Assembly (NCBI GenBank): GCA_012934845.2
Contig: WNNJ02001108.1
Span: forward strand, 62,001 to 126,000
DNA length: 64,000 nt
From: Pomphorhynchus laevis
Lineage: Eukaryota; Acanthocephala; Palaeacanthocephala; Echinorhynchida; Pomphorhynchidae
Reading direction: 5' to 3'
The position numbers and the translations under genes are program-made. Below, piece by piece: positions 44,701 through 55,519 of the stretch (position 1 is its first letter; each line of letters opens with the position of its first letter). The notes below the pieces were generated by a model. The model saw only the letters and a program-made list of their open reading frames with translations. It made no database searches and had not been told where the DNA came from.

Positions 44701-45560
44701 ACTCACCTATTTCGTTGAATTGCTTGCGAATTGCATACTTACAGATTTCTCTGAAGTCCCGATGTTTGAATAGAAAGGAGCGTCAGGACCAGCGAGAGAG
44801 CATTGATGAATGCAATCATAACTGAAATTGGTGGAAAGTGAAAGAATTGACCATCACAAGTACCACCATGAGTAGGTTGAATAATTACAGGAAGATGAGG
44901 AGAAATTCATCCATAATAAGGCCACCAATTTGGTGTGTACCATGAGATTGAAAAAAAAACAACGAGAGGATCAGCGATAGGGCATGATTCTTTAGGTAGT
45001 ATTGTTTCAAGTTTTCGTTGGATGCGACGATGAATTGGATCGAGGATTCGACCAGCTACGATACGAGCACGAAGGATTTGGTAGATAAATAAATATGAGT
45101 AAGATATACTTGGACCAAGAGAGATGTATTAATTACTGTGTTTAAACAGTTTAGTACTGCCGGATAGACATTGTTCCGTTGAGTATAGTAAATTAAACAA
45201 TTGGAAATCCATTGGAGTAAATTCGTTAACAATGCGATATTGTTAATACGATATTCCGATATTTTCAGCAACGCCGAGTAAGACGAAGTGAGGGGCAATA
45301 GGAAAATCAGAAGTTTGTTTAGATGCGACGTTTGTTTCATCATCAAGTTTTGTTGTTTTGTCGAGTTTCTTTGATATACTAATTAATTGCGATGATAAAA
45401 CTGGTGCACGTTCAAAAGTGAAGATTCGTCAGCGTAGATGAGTTTATTAATGTCCTTGTCAGCGTTTTTAGTTTCTAGATCAATTTTCTCAGGTTTAAGA
45501 CAATTGATACCAGATTCAGTGTCGTAGTCTCGAGATATGAGTAGTAGATGAGAGAGAAAT
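44700..45560 (-). other. Decayed coding-like region, unrecognised
   Basis: Minus-strand translation shows consecutive protein-like stretches in several frames, e.g. NEFTPMDFQLFNLLYSTEQC near 45200 and RILDPIHRRIQRKLETILPK near 45030, plus the 96-codon frame 45056-45346. I do not recognise the family; no retroelement motif is visible. It could be a host pseudogene or a virus-derived fossil. Confidence 0.25.
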
Positions 45561-46610
45561 AAATTTGAGCTTTAAATTGCTAAAGAGTACAACAGTTGAG
45601 TTATAACTAAGTATTCTTGTTAACTATCGTCGGGAATTCTCTTGCAATTCTCTTTAATTCAAAAACGCGAACAACGCAATAACAGAAGTGTTTTTTAAAT
45701 GACGTGGCGGTGCAAGCCTTTTTCGATTTTAATGTGTATTGCATTACTGATCTTACATTTGTAGTCATTTTACGCTAAACGTTTGCTCTGTCGATGATGC
45801 AATTAAAGATTTCGTCCACGATACTTACATTGTTACACAGTGTATCTTAACATTTTAAACTAAATTAATTACTAAATGAGTGTGTATTCCAAGCGAATCT
45901 TTCGCTTGAAAGCACTCAACAAATGTAAGAGTAGTGATACACCATAATACCTGTCAGGAAGATGGATCCGGTAAGTTGTATGTTTGACTAGCCTCACTTT
46001 CATTTGCAAGACGACTTTTACAATTAAAATATAAAAAGAAAAGTGACGGTTGCATAAAGCACATCATCCATTACAAAGAAATGAGTTGCATAAAATATTT
46101 TTTATATCTTTAGAAGCAATTAGCTATATACGAAGACGATATATGAAACAAAACAGAGAATTAAATCAGCTAACTGAGTCTACGTATTGTTATATAATTA
46201 TAAAATAAACAAAACATAATAATGCTAAATCAAAATTTAATAATTAAATAATAAAATTAATAATTGTTTTTAGATTTTCTATAATTTAAATCAAGTTAAA
46301 AAAATGAAATTTAAAATAAACGTCATTTTTATGAATTGACTAATAAATAACAGACGTTGTATCAGAATAAGAATTAGAGGTCATCAGGAGGAACTGCTAT
46401 GCTATCAGGTTTCGGCTCCTAACTCCTCTACCCAACATAGCAGCGGGGCCAAATACATGCTAATGATGTATTTCCTCTGATAAAACTATCTAGTATCTTA
46501 TTCTAATGCAAAGTATATTATTTATTATCCATCCATAAAAATTTGACACTTGAGAGTTTAAATTTATTCTTTATATTATTGTGTTGATTTATATATATCA
46601 ACTGTGGGTC
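45561..46610. other. Non-coding AT-rich stretch
   Basis: No coding frame recognised. 46380-46470 has a GC-richer hairpin-forming patch (CTGCTATG...CATAGCAG) of unknown meaning. Confidence 0.35.
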
Positions 46611-46616
46611 AACTGC

Positions 46617-47023
46617 GCTGCCCCACAGTTGACGCATGCAGCGGGGGATAGATATTTTTCACTTTTGATCAGGTGCGGGCAATCCCCCTAGTCACACACC
46701 CCACAAGTTAGTGAACGAGAACAGTAAGACAACCAATGCCCTCAACCATTGCATTTCTGACAGTGGGGGTAAGTGAGGGTGGCCTCACTAATCATAACAA
46801 ATTTTGAATTAAAACCCATAAATGGGTTAATAGCTGCTGAAGCAAGAAGATGCGCATTGTCTAATTTAGTTTCGGCAAAGGCTACTGGGAGAGGATCCCC
46901 CCTTACCCAGTACTTGCCTAATGATCTGATATTTTTAAACAGAAATGTCGTAACAAAAATACAAATTTTAAATGATCGAAAAATACAAATGGTCGAAACA
47001 AAACTACATATCTCAGATGGCAA
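46617..47023 (-). pseudogene. APE LINE (family G) ORF1 fragment
   Basis: Frame 46742-47023 contains YWVRGDPLPVAFAETKLDNA, NPFMGFNSKFVMISEA and TYPHCQKCNG, followed (after an in-frame stop) by a knuckle continuation GHWLSYC. Positions 46617-46922 are repeated almost exactly at 48986-49292, the matching part of the neighbouring ORF1. This copy is cut off 5' of about 47000. Confidence 0.65.
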
Positions 47024-47265
47024 GATGCGACATACTAGTGATTTGTTTATTTATTTCATCTCTAACATTTTATTATTTCATTTTGACTAATTGTGATTTT
47101 GCTATTTGTAGAATTGAAAAAAGGCTAAGACGTCACGTCGTTAAAGAAGAATTCAAAGATTTTCTTTATACAAAAACAGGTTTACATAACTTAACAAGGA
47201 TAAATGAGTTAAAAATAAAAGTGAAAACAGACAAATGAAATCACTATAATCTTCGTAACCAAAGT
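46923..47265. other. Unassigned stretch
   Basis: A plus-strand frame (46972-47238, KRLRRHVVKEEFKDFLYTKT) exists but matches nothing I know. Probably non-coding spacer between LINE copies. Confidence 0.25.
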
Positions 47266-47269
47266 CTTC

Positions 47270-48545
47270 ACCATTATGTAGGCCTCAAATCCGTGGGGAT
47301 CTGAGCCCCCAACCAATCCAACACGTCGCTTTTCGATTGAACCACCTGGGGTCTTAACCCCCCCCGGAAGAATCCAGAGTTGCTCCTGAAATTACACCAA
47401 GGCGGGATTGGTTGAGGTGATTGAGTGGCTCCATAGTTGTGTAGGGCTAGTCTCTTCCAAAACTTTTCAAGGCCTACATTCCCTATCCAACCCAATGCGC
47501 TATCCTTTCAGCAAAAAAAAACTTCTTTTTGAAAATCTTCCAAAAGGAAGACTGAGAAGATTTAAGGCGAGCGATATTCGTCCTATCCCTTCTCAGCTGG
47601 AACCTATATCTAGTGCCCCAGTATTCATTCGAGAGGGCATGTTTGGCGGAAACAGAGAGATTAGGAAGGTTAAGTAATTTTGCTAGGACCTTGAATTTCG
47701 TCCTAGTGGGATTGTATATACGACCTTTATAGGTAGTCGATAGAATTGCGGTAGCTTGCAAAAAGTGGTAGGTATTAAATTCGGTCAGACTCTGATTTCT
47801 TATTCGGGGAAAGATTTGGATAGCCGCCTGGAAGAAGGCTACTCTGATCAGATCAAAGTGAAACCTCTTTCAAAGCAATGTATCTTCCTCAATTCTCCAA
47901 CGAATTAGGTCATGAGAGGTGGACAGTTGTTGTCGCGACCTCTCCGTACAGAGGGGTATAAGCAACAACATCGAGTGAAGCCGTAAAATGTCGAGGATTG
48001 AATTTGTTGATGTGCAATGAAAGGTGGGGGACGGTGGTTTGTGAATAAGATAACCGTTCCTAGCTCTGCGAAGTGATGCGTTGATCCAACGACCAGTTAT
48101 GTCGTTGAAGTCCCCAAGTATCATGTCATAGTTGCTATCAATAATACCATCCAGGAGGTCGCGGTTCCTGTGATACTCTCCTGGACGAATGTAGACGTTG
48201 GCTGGACTGAGGCGTTTACCGTTCTTAACGAGGGAACTACTAGACAAGACAGGGTTGGACAAGAGTAATTTAGCAAGAGGGAAGACCTTAAAGAGCATTT
48301 AACTAAGGTCAAGATTCCTTGAGATGAATAGGAGTGAGGTCGGGTAATGTATGGAGTATAGTGGGAATATACGTGCTTAGGGATAAATCGATTAAGTCCT
48401 GGAGGAGACGGATAGACCGCGTATCCTGAAGGACTATAACATCTGCATCTCTACCAGATAAAAGTCTAAGGGCAGAAGCATCTCCCGAATTCCTCTGAAG
48501 AATGTTCAGTGAAAAAGGCTCAGGTTTACGCACCATTGTGTTCAA
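47270..48545 (-). pseudogene. APE LINE (family G) endonuclease and linker, copy 2
   Basis: 48309-48545 has PFSLNILQRNSGDASALRLL and RDADVIVLQDTRSIRLLQDL (start of an APE endonuclease). 47870-48298 has ANVYIRPGEYHRNRDLLDGI, DMILGDFNDITGRWINASLR (GDFN) and TNSILDILRLH. 47483-47761 (YKGRIYNPTRTKFKVLAKLL) looks like linker. No RT follows; instead an ORF1 fragment begins at 47023. Frameshifts separate the three pieces. Confidence 0.65.
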
Positions 48546-48568
48546 TTAGTTGGAAGGGGGATGCCAAC

Positions 48569-49843
48569 CTAGACAGAGCTAGGTGCAGAAGGGTTACCCC
48601 CTGCCAATAGCCACGTCCAGGGTCGTACCCCCAGAACAATATATTCATTTCCCTGTGAGGCCTTTATACTTAGCAGCTTCCCAATCTTTAGCGGCGGAAC
48701 AAATCGTGCAGAACCACCCCGCTTTTTGGTTCGGGGGGTCTTTAATAACTCGTCTGGCACTGGGACCTCCGTAGGTGTACTTATGAGCGATGAGACCAGT
48801 GATATCAAGAAAGCCTGAAGCTCAGTGATAATTGACTTCGTTGATTGGCCAGCAGATGAATAATATCGTTGTTGGACCTGCGTTTGGCTTGAGATGCTGC
48901 ATCAGAATATGGTTTTGCAGAAGGCCGGGTAAATCGTTGTCTGTAGGCACGGAACGAAGGGCACTTTTTAGATCAGGCGGGGTGCGCTGCCCCACAGTTG
49001 ACGCATGCAGCGGGGGATAGATATTTTTCACTTTTGATCAGGTGCGGGCAATCCCCCTAGTCACACACCCCACAAGTTAGTGAACGAGAACAGTAAGACA
49101 ACCAATGCCCCCAACCATTGCATTTCTGACAGTGGGGGTAAGTGAGGGTGGCCTTACTAATCATAACAAATTTTGAATTAAAACCCATAAATGGGTTAAT
49201 TGCTGCTGAAGCAAGAAGATGCGCATTGTCTAATTTAGTTTCGGCAAAGGCTACTGGGAGAGGATCCTCCCTTACCCAGTACTTGCCTAATGGTCGATAA
49301 TTTATATTGTTCCTTGAGCTGCTTTACATCATTTTCAGAAATAAAGGAAGGATAATTCGAGATCTTCACAGTACATTTCAACGGCAATAGGGAAATCGTC
49401 CCCAATGTCGATATGTTAGTATTGAAATAATTATAGAATTCCTCAAGAATTGCAGTGTTTCCGAATGACACCCTGAGGGAGATCTCAAGGGTTTTTACTG
49501 AATTAAATAGAACTCTATTCTTGTTGCCAAAGGCAAAATCACGTAGAAACGTACCTAAAAGTGCATGTTTTTGTATAGGTTTACAAGACTGAATTGCGCA
49601 TAAATGCGTTAATTTGACTTTAGGAGGGAGGTACTCCTCCACGTTTTTTGAGACAAAAATATTACTAACCTTGTTCTGTTCAAGGTCTTTACCGGAAGAA
49701 TTGCATACTATACCTTGCAAATATGCAGATTTTGCTAAACAATTGCAAAATTCCACTCTTTGAAACCTCTGACATGTTCGCTTGCATGATACTAGGAATT
49801 GCTTGTTTTTTTGAAAGAAGAATTCTGGTACTGCTTTGTTCAC
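48569..49843 (-). pseudogene. APE LINE (family G) ORF1, copy 2
   Basis: 49235-49843 (202 codons) carries the N-terminal and PRE-like part: SLPLKCTVKISNYPSFISEN and DVKQLKEQYKLSTI, close to the GxGGSSPSSL join with the repeated segment. 48986-49292 holds the knuckle segment shared with 46617-46922. 48822-49031 (TPPDLKSALRSVPTDNDLPG) and 48569-48808 (TPRTKKRGGSARFVPPLKIG) form the C-terminal part before the endonuclease. ORF1 of this type binds element RNA. At least three frame breaks. Confidence 0.6.
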
Positions 49844-49849
49844 TAAATA

Positions 49850-50753
49850 ACTGCATTTTAAGCAAAACGATTGTTACGCTGTCAAAGTTTGTAAGGCATT
49901 TTTTGAGTATAATTCAAAATATTTGTAAATTTTGTACTGAATTTTTGTGCTGTATTTCATGCGATATCAGGTAAATTGTAAATGCTGTCAATATTTAATC
50001 TGTACGAATGTTCTGTGATTATGCGTTCCACTACCCGTTGTTCCTTAATCTTCTGATGTCAATCTCTGTTGCTAATCTTCGCAAGACATATTTTGAATTA
50101 TGCTAAAACACGACGATGAGGTATGATATAAAATTTGTTTAATTACAGCTTAATTATTTATTCTATTTGCCTTAATATCTCCTGGCCTATTATTCAATCG
50201 CTACATCTCTTTTGTATTTCCTGTTATTGTAAAGGACAATAATTTCACATTCTGCAAGATGTCATATAGTTGTGCAGTCGTTGTTACTAAAGATTTTGTA
50301 AATTCGGTCTATCTTATGCCATAAAATGTATTGCTAACTACACGGTACTTTTTAGATCTTGGTCGCTTGCACTTTTGACTAATACCTACAGTTAACTTAT
50401 TTTGATCATCAGTTATCTTACAATGCTATATTTAGTCGTCGTTGCAATTTTGAAATAAAATTGTATTCTAATTTTGTAATATTTTCAACTTTTCTCTGCC
50501 GTTTTTAATGATTTTGTTTCGACTGTAAGAGTGAATGATATATTTCAAGCATTTGATTACACGATAATTCTTATATTTTTCTGTTTTCTTAAAACAATTC
50601 ATTATGGATATATTTCTTACGGATTTAATTTGACCATAAATGTCAATTAATTTGTAGTCTCTTAAAGACAAGTTCGTATTTAAGTTTAGATATGGCTTTC
50701 TAATATGCTGAAGTTGATCACATATTTTCAATTCTAATAGTTTCATCATGTAT
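49850..50753. other. Non-coding AT-rich stretch
   Basis: No convincing gene. A 93-codon minus frame (50468-50749) is low-complexity Lys/Ile-rich and matches nothing known. The Merlin-like element begins at its right edge. Confidence 0.35.
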
Positions 50754-50761
50754 TAAATTTC
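50754..50761. repeat. Target-site duplication, left (TAAATTTC)
   Basis: TAAATTTC directly precedes the terminal GGTGCATG of the transposon; the same 8 bp follow its right end at 52054-52061. Merlin elements make 8-9-bp duplications. Confidence 0.85.
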
Positions 50762-50773
50762 GGTGCATGCACT

Positions 50774-51317
50774 TTAGACTTCGGTTTTGAAAATAGACGT
50801 CGGTTTTGAAAATTCTAAAAAAAGACAAAAAGAATTTATTATATGTAAAAGGGTCAAAAATGTATTAAAACGTTTTGATTTTTCAATTTTATGTTCCCAA
50901 ATGAATTGAATTAGATATTCGGAGTGTTGTTCCTTCGAAATTCCTGGTTTCTCTCGTAGAAATTTTTTCGATAAAGACCACAAACCTTCGATTGTTTGTG
51001 TGTATAGTCCTATCTTCAGGGTTAATAAAGTTAATAGAATGATTAACAGACCTATGATCATATGAAGAATTATTCTCTAAGGCTTTTGAATATGCTTTCC
51101 ATTGGTCTGTTATAATAATAGTATTTGGTAAAATATTATCATTTATAACTTGCCTCATTGTTTCTGCATTTCTATTTCTTACAGGCACTATAAAGGTCTT
51201 TTTCGAACCACGTTCAACTGCTCCTACAAACCATTGACCGTCATTTAGTCGTCCTCTGTTATATTTTCTTTTGAAAAATAAACTTTCATCAATTTCGACA
51301 ATTTTTTTTTGAACCAT
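50774..51317 (-). pseudogene. Merlin-like transposase, catalytic domain (DDE)
   Basis: Frame 50889-51317 has KKIVEIDESLFFKRKYNRGR (first Asp), WFVGAVERGSKKTFIVPVRN, TIIITDQWKAYSKAL (second Asp) and DHRSVNHSINFINPEDRTIH. The continuation with the catalytic Glu, YTQTIEGLWSLSKKFLREKP, is in frame 50774-51061. This is the ISXO2/IS1595-like transposase pattern shared by Merlin transposons. Two frameshifts break it: one near the A-run at 51300-51308 (joining the N-terminal frame) and one near 51010-51030. The DDE residues themselves are kept. Confidence 0.85.
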
Positions 51318-51804
51318 CGCTGTTCAAACCTCCTAATTTCTCGCTAGTGGAAGAAATATGATCACAAATTATCTCCCTGACAAGATCAACATATTCAGAA
51401 ACAGTGTTTCTTGAGATTTCAAGTTCTCGAGCAATTTCACTCAAGGATATTCGATTCAAATACTTATAGAAAATAAAAAAAATTGTTCTCATAGGTAAAC
51501 GTGAGCTTGAAAACAAACTATTATATCGAATAGAACATGAGAATCTACATGACCTCTTACATGTCCAAAAATACCCATCCAACGCATTTTTTCTTTTCTG
51601 ATAGCACAAGTAGGTACCATCATCACATTTGGGACAAAGAACAAAATTTTTTAAAACGCCTATTCTGGTAAGAAATGAATTTTGAGTATCAAAATTCGAA
51701 AAAACACGGTTTAAATAACTCTCGGTTATGTTCAGATCCATCATTTCTTCTTGTGATAGAAAAGTCTCTTCATCAACAATTGTTCTTACTGATTTTCTAA
51801 CCAT
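51289..51804 (-). pseudogene. Merlin-like transposase, N-terminal domain
   Basis: A 171-codon frame from MVRKSVRTIVDEETFLSQEE. It has a zinc-ribbon-like set (CPKCDDGTYLCYQKR, then FWTCKRSCRFSCS) and a helix-turn-helix-like stretch (LSEIARELEISRNTVSEYVD) expected to bind the TIRs. It leaves frame near 51305, at a homopolymer run. The start is supported by TIR-proximal position. Confidence 0.8.
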
Positions 51805-52053
51805 CTAAGGGGGGGGGTTAAAAATTTTCAAAACCGACGTCTATTTTCAAAACCGACGTCTAACAAACTATTATATCGAATAGAACATGAGAATCTACGT
51901 GATAGAAAAGTCTAGACGTGATATCTCGACGTGATAGAAAAGTCTCTTCATCAACAATTGTTCTTACTGATTTTCTAACCATCTAAGGGGGGGGGTTAAA
52001 AATTTTCAAAACCGACGTCTATTTTCAAAACCGACGTCTAACGTACATGCACC

Positions 52054-52061
52054 TAAATTTC
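52054..52061. repeat. Target-site duplication, right (TAAATTTC)
   Basis: Exact copy of 50754-50761, immediately after the right TIR end GCATGCACC-like (here TACATGCACC). Confidence 0.85.
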
Positions 52062-52500
52062 TTTTTATACCTTTAGGGTCAGCACCTATTGAACGCATAC
52101 TACTTTTGATTTCGGCTTTATATAAAATCCATTATAAGTCAAAATCCAAAGAAAAATTATTATACAAATTAATTATTCAAAATTATTATAGTCAGAAAAT
52201 ATATTCTTCTGAGGATCTGCTGGCGATCGTCTCCCTGAGGCATGCCCGTTACCCTTCTGAATGGCTACGCTGATCCTCTGTAGCAGGAATCTCCCCGAGC
52301 GTAGGTCGCTGGTCGCTCGTTGGATTTTCCTTTCCGAGTGATATTAAGAATACTTCGCGCTTTTTCCAAGTGCGCCCAGGGCGCATGGGACGGCCTCTAG
52401 AAATGCACCCGCTTCATTTCCCTCAACCGCGTGCAGACGTGCAATTTCTGATGGTTCAGATGCTGAATCCAATAGCCGTCGTATTATCTGTTGGTAAATA
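52062..52500. other. Spacer, probable LINE 3' region
   Basis: The first 140 bp are AT-rich; 52200-52500 is GC-richer, like the following LINE, and may be its 3' end. No independent gene. Confidence 0.3.
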
Positions 52501-52504
52501 GGCC

Positions 52505-54300
52505 TGCTCTAAGAACCCTGTCTCTGTGCATCCTTCGGTGACTCAGTTGTGATAAGCGAGGACCACATTAATTTGCCGTCGGCAAAGTCGGGGTCACTAC
52601 TGACTAGGATTGGACTACCCGACAACAAAAGCTCCACCAACCCCTGAGTTTTTGATACTGAGGACAGATAAGCTGGTAAAGCTATAATGATGGCGGATGT
52701 CATCTCGAAACCCCCGAGAACAACCGAAAGGGTGGCCTCGCACCAAGCTCTATCGTTTAGATAGATGTTAAGTATTGCCTCGAGGGATGATCGCAAAATG
52801 TTGTCATATTCGTTAATCGATGTTCGCTTAAAGTCTGGTGTGGAACGAAAGAGATATCCGATTTTTGGGATGCTAACACAACGTCTGAGCAGGTATAACG
52901 CGTCATGTCTAGTCAGGCGCATGAGGCGGGAAGTCATTTCGTCTAGTTCGGTTGTAGCGTCGGCGATGGCTGCATCGATGCTCGTATCGTCTCCGATCGT
53001 TGAACCGAAAAGCTTCACTGATCCAGGTTCAACCGTCTTGACACCCGGCAATCGATGCGCGATCGCATTCGAGAAGGTGGAACTGTGTAATGCGACTTCA
53101 CATTGGACGAATTAAGTTTTAGGCCTATTTCCTTTCCTAGATCATGAATTTTGATAATGTCGTTGCACAGTGTTTCGCTATATCCTGACAGAGTAGCGTC
53201 ATCCAGATACCAAATGTTGACCGAACTTGTTAGGGAGTCCACCAAATGGTGCACCGCCAGTGAAAAGAGCGAGGGCCGAATGGATCGCCCTGTTGTACTC
53301 CCTCTTGAGAGAGTAGACCGTCGGTTCCGTGGAACAACCAAGATGTGTCACAGTAGCAGCTTCTGACCAGGAGTGAAATCTCGGGTGTGTGCATTTCGAC
53401 TGCTAGAATTACGGCCGATCGGCTCACGCGATTAAATGCATTCCGAAAATCTAATTTCAATATCCCCGTATTGTGTGGCATTAATCTGATTTGCGTACGA
53501 CAGGCTTGTAACGCAGCTTTTGCTCCACAAGTTGTACTGACACCGACCTCTTTCGATAAAAGAAAGTGGGTGGCCTCCGGTGTGACTCGGTAGCATGCCA
53601 CTTTGGCAACGAGACGACGAAGTACATTACCGATCGCAATCGGACGAAGTCCACCATCAGGCTTTTTGAGGGCAATTAACTTAGCCCCAAAGAAGAAAAG
53701 GCTAATCTCTTTCGGAACTGCCCCGGACATCACCATTGACGAGAAGTTCGCGATTTCTCGTAGCAACACTTGACCTGCTACCGTGGAACTGGAACCCGTA
53801 AGGTCTTTCAGATGCATTGGGCTTAAACGATCAGGTCCACCAGTTGCACTATTGGCGAAGAAACTGATTGCGCCTGTGACCTCATCTATGCGAATTGCTG
53901 CACAATAAGCTGAGTTATCGGGAAGGTCTTCCAGTCTGCCGGAAACATGGATTTGACGAGGAGGGTGTAATCGTTGCAAGTCGCATGACGTGTCGGCACT
54001 GTAATTTGCAAAACTGTGTTTGCTCGCTAACAAAGAATTGCGAAGAGAGCGTCACCCAGTTCCACCTTTTGGGATATTTTTCTGCATAATTCTTAATTGT
54101 CGTCACGATTACATTTTCGCTTTCTTGGTTGGATCGAGATGTGAAATCATAGGGTACTGCTATTGTAGACATCCCCCTACCTCCGAGGAATAATGTGAGG
54201 CAGCCATTTTGACTAAACTGGTTAGAGTGGCGGTATGATGTGCCGCTGGTACACGTAGACAGTAGCGAGGGAAAAGTAACAAATCTTGTCACGCTATCAG
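52505..54300 (-). pseudogene. LINE with YLDD reverse transcriptase
   Basis: A GC-richer element unlike the others. Frame 53230-54033: TGGPDRLSPMHLKDLTGSSS, FFFGAKLIALKKPDGGLRPI, AIGNVLRRLVAKVACYRV, ILKLDFRNAFNRVSRSAV (motif A) and SQEGVQQGDPFGP (motif B). After a frameshift near 53280 the frame 53015-53341 gives VNIWYLDDATLSGYSETLCN (motif C) and GLKLNSSNVKSHY. Frame 52509-53051 follows (VKLFGSTIGDDTSIDAAIAD, YLLRRCVSIPKIGYL). Such GGPD...QQGDP...YLDD RTs are common in invertebrate LINEs. Frame 53915-54292 may be an N-terminal region. Two or more frameshifts. Confidence 0.75.
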
Positions 54301-54930
54301 CTCAGACGGTGCCTCGGATACTGCCCGTAGTAATGACCCTAGTTTTAGTGCCACATCGGTCGTGCTCCCTTAGGAATTCGTCGAATCATATGAAATCTCT
54401 CGCTAAAAGATTTCTTTATAAATGAGACAGGACATTCCAAATTATTTACGGGCATCGTGCTGCAACTATGTCGATACTATTATATACAACTATTTATACT
54501 ATAATACTAAGGATAGCTGGGTTAAACGGGTGGGTGTCTTACTCGCATGGCCTTTGTATTCGATGCCGTTGATCGAATGTTCGATCTTTGATCCCTCCTT
54601 CCCGCTGACGCTCGAGAAGTCCTTCTCGGTTATCATGACATTTGCTTCGTAATAGAATATATTTCCAACTGTTGCTGCGTGTTGAGCGGGCAAAAGACTA
54701 GATCCGGGGCAGCGGAAACGGGTTGGTCAATAGACTCGATTTCTGCCGTTAATGTTAAGGGCCGATAATTTCCCGCATCGTGGACACTTGTCTTCGTCCT
54801 CGACAATTTATCCACGTTAAATATGATTTTAGTCTTCTCTTGCTGGCTGTGTCATGCTTTTATGTTTCGTATTTCTCGTCTCGAATAATATCGTTGTCTT
54901 GTCGTATAAGAGACGGCGAGCGGAGTGATC
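54301..54930. other. Unassigned stretch
   Basis: Only short frames (e.g. 54633-54815 minus, SRTKTSVHDAGNYRPLTLTA) without recognised motif. GC content suggests it may be the 5' part of the YLDD LINE. Confidence 0.3.
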
Positions 54931-55190
54931 GCGTCTGAAAGTATTTGAGCGTCTGAAAGTCGTTGAGCGTCTGAAAGTCGTTGAGCGTTTGAAAGTCGTT
55001 GAGCGTTTGAAAGTCGTTGAGTGCCTGAAAGTCGTTGAGTGCCTGAAAGTCGTTGAGTGTCTGAAAGTCGTTTAGAGTCTGAAAGTCGTTGAGCGTCTGA
55101 AAGTCGTTGAGCGTCTGAAAGTCGTTGAGCGTCTGAAAGTCGTTGAGCGTCTGAAAGTCGTTGAGCGTCTGAAAGTCGTTGAGCGTCTGA
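54931..55190. repeat. 18-bp minisatellite
   Basis: About 14 copies of GCGTCTGAAAGTCGTTGA with few variants. Because 18 is divisible by 3 the array gives an open frame of SDAQRL hexapeptides on the minus strand; no start context or neighbour suggests a gene. Confidence 0.95.
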
Positions 55191-55345
55191 ATAAGTTACA
55201 AACACGACCATATATATGCGAGGCGCGTGTGATTTTACATATAATTTTGTTTTGGTTTGCTGGCGAAATCCATTCGATAAAAAGCTTAAGACAATATTTT
55301 CTTTAAATTTTTGACGACGCAGTCGTCCTCATCAGAAATAATATT
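55191..55345. repeat. Direct repeat copy 1 with hammerhead-like core
   Basis: 55191-55345 recurs at 56407-56550 (GAATAAGTTACAAACACGAC to TTTAAATTTTTGA). On the minus strand, 55335 to 55309 reads CTGATGA, G, a perfect stem GACGAC/GTCGTC, then AAAA; a hammerhead core would need GAAA, so it is degenerate. It may be a PLE terminal remnant. Confidence 0.6.
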
Positions 55346-55519
55346 GTAATATTAAAAAGATATCGTAATTTCCTCATTTTAAGATTTCTCACTATAAGTG
55401 TTGTGTCAGAAAGTGCACAAATATCATAAATATCAGCATTGTTTGCTCTTTGATATAGTCTGTCTTGTATTTTATTTTCCCTGTTAATTTATATTTGCTT
55501 AACATGCTTGATTTATTCA

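Larger units (their letters stand above)
46617..49292. repeat. Direct repeat of about 305 bp flanking LINE copy 2
   Basis: 46617-46922 and 48986-49292 are nearly identical (both include GACGCATGCAGCGGGGGATA and CAGTGGGGGTAAGTGAGGGT). Both are the knuckle region of ORF1, so two LINE copies of one family lie in the same orientation about 2.4 kb apart. Confidence 0.85.
50762..52053 (-). mobile_element. Merlin-like DNA transposon
   Basis: A 1,292-bp element flanked by perfect 8-bp duplications. The terminal inverted repeats are about 50-60 bp: left 50762-50814, right about 52000-52053, both starting GGTGCATG and holding two tandem copies of AGACGTCGGTTTTGAAAAT. Inside is a DDE transposase on the minus strand. 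The right end also carries a partial tandem copy: a TIR-like stretch at 51822-51864 is followed by repeats of 51513-51552 and 51754-51821, then the true TIR. Confidence 0.9.

Noticed and set aside
46380-46470. CTGATGA and GAAAC words with a hairpin, as ribozyme or tRNA-like structure
   Set aside because: The order of boxes is wrong for a hammerhead, and no cloverleaf could be drawn.
50468-50749. Lys/Ile-rich minus-strand frame before the Merlin-like element
   Set aside because: Low-complexity, AT-driven composition, no motif and no homologue recognised.
54000-54292. Integrase-like segment (TIKNYAEKYPKRWN) upstream of the YLDD LINE
   Set aside because: Only a short resemblance; no HHCC or DDE motifs nearby, and it fits equally as the N-terminal region of the LINE.
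54852-55211. Open frame of SDAQRL repeats
   Set aside because: The 18-bp minisatellite unit is divisible by 3, so one frame stays open automatically; no gene context.
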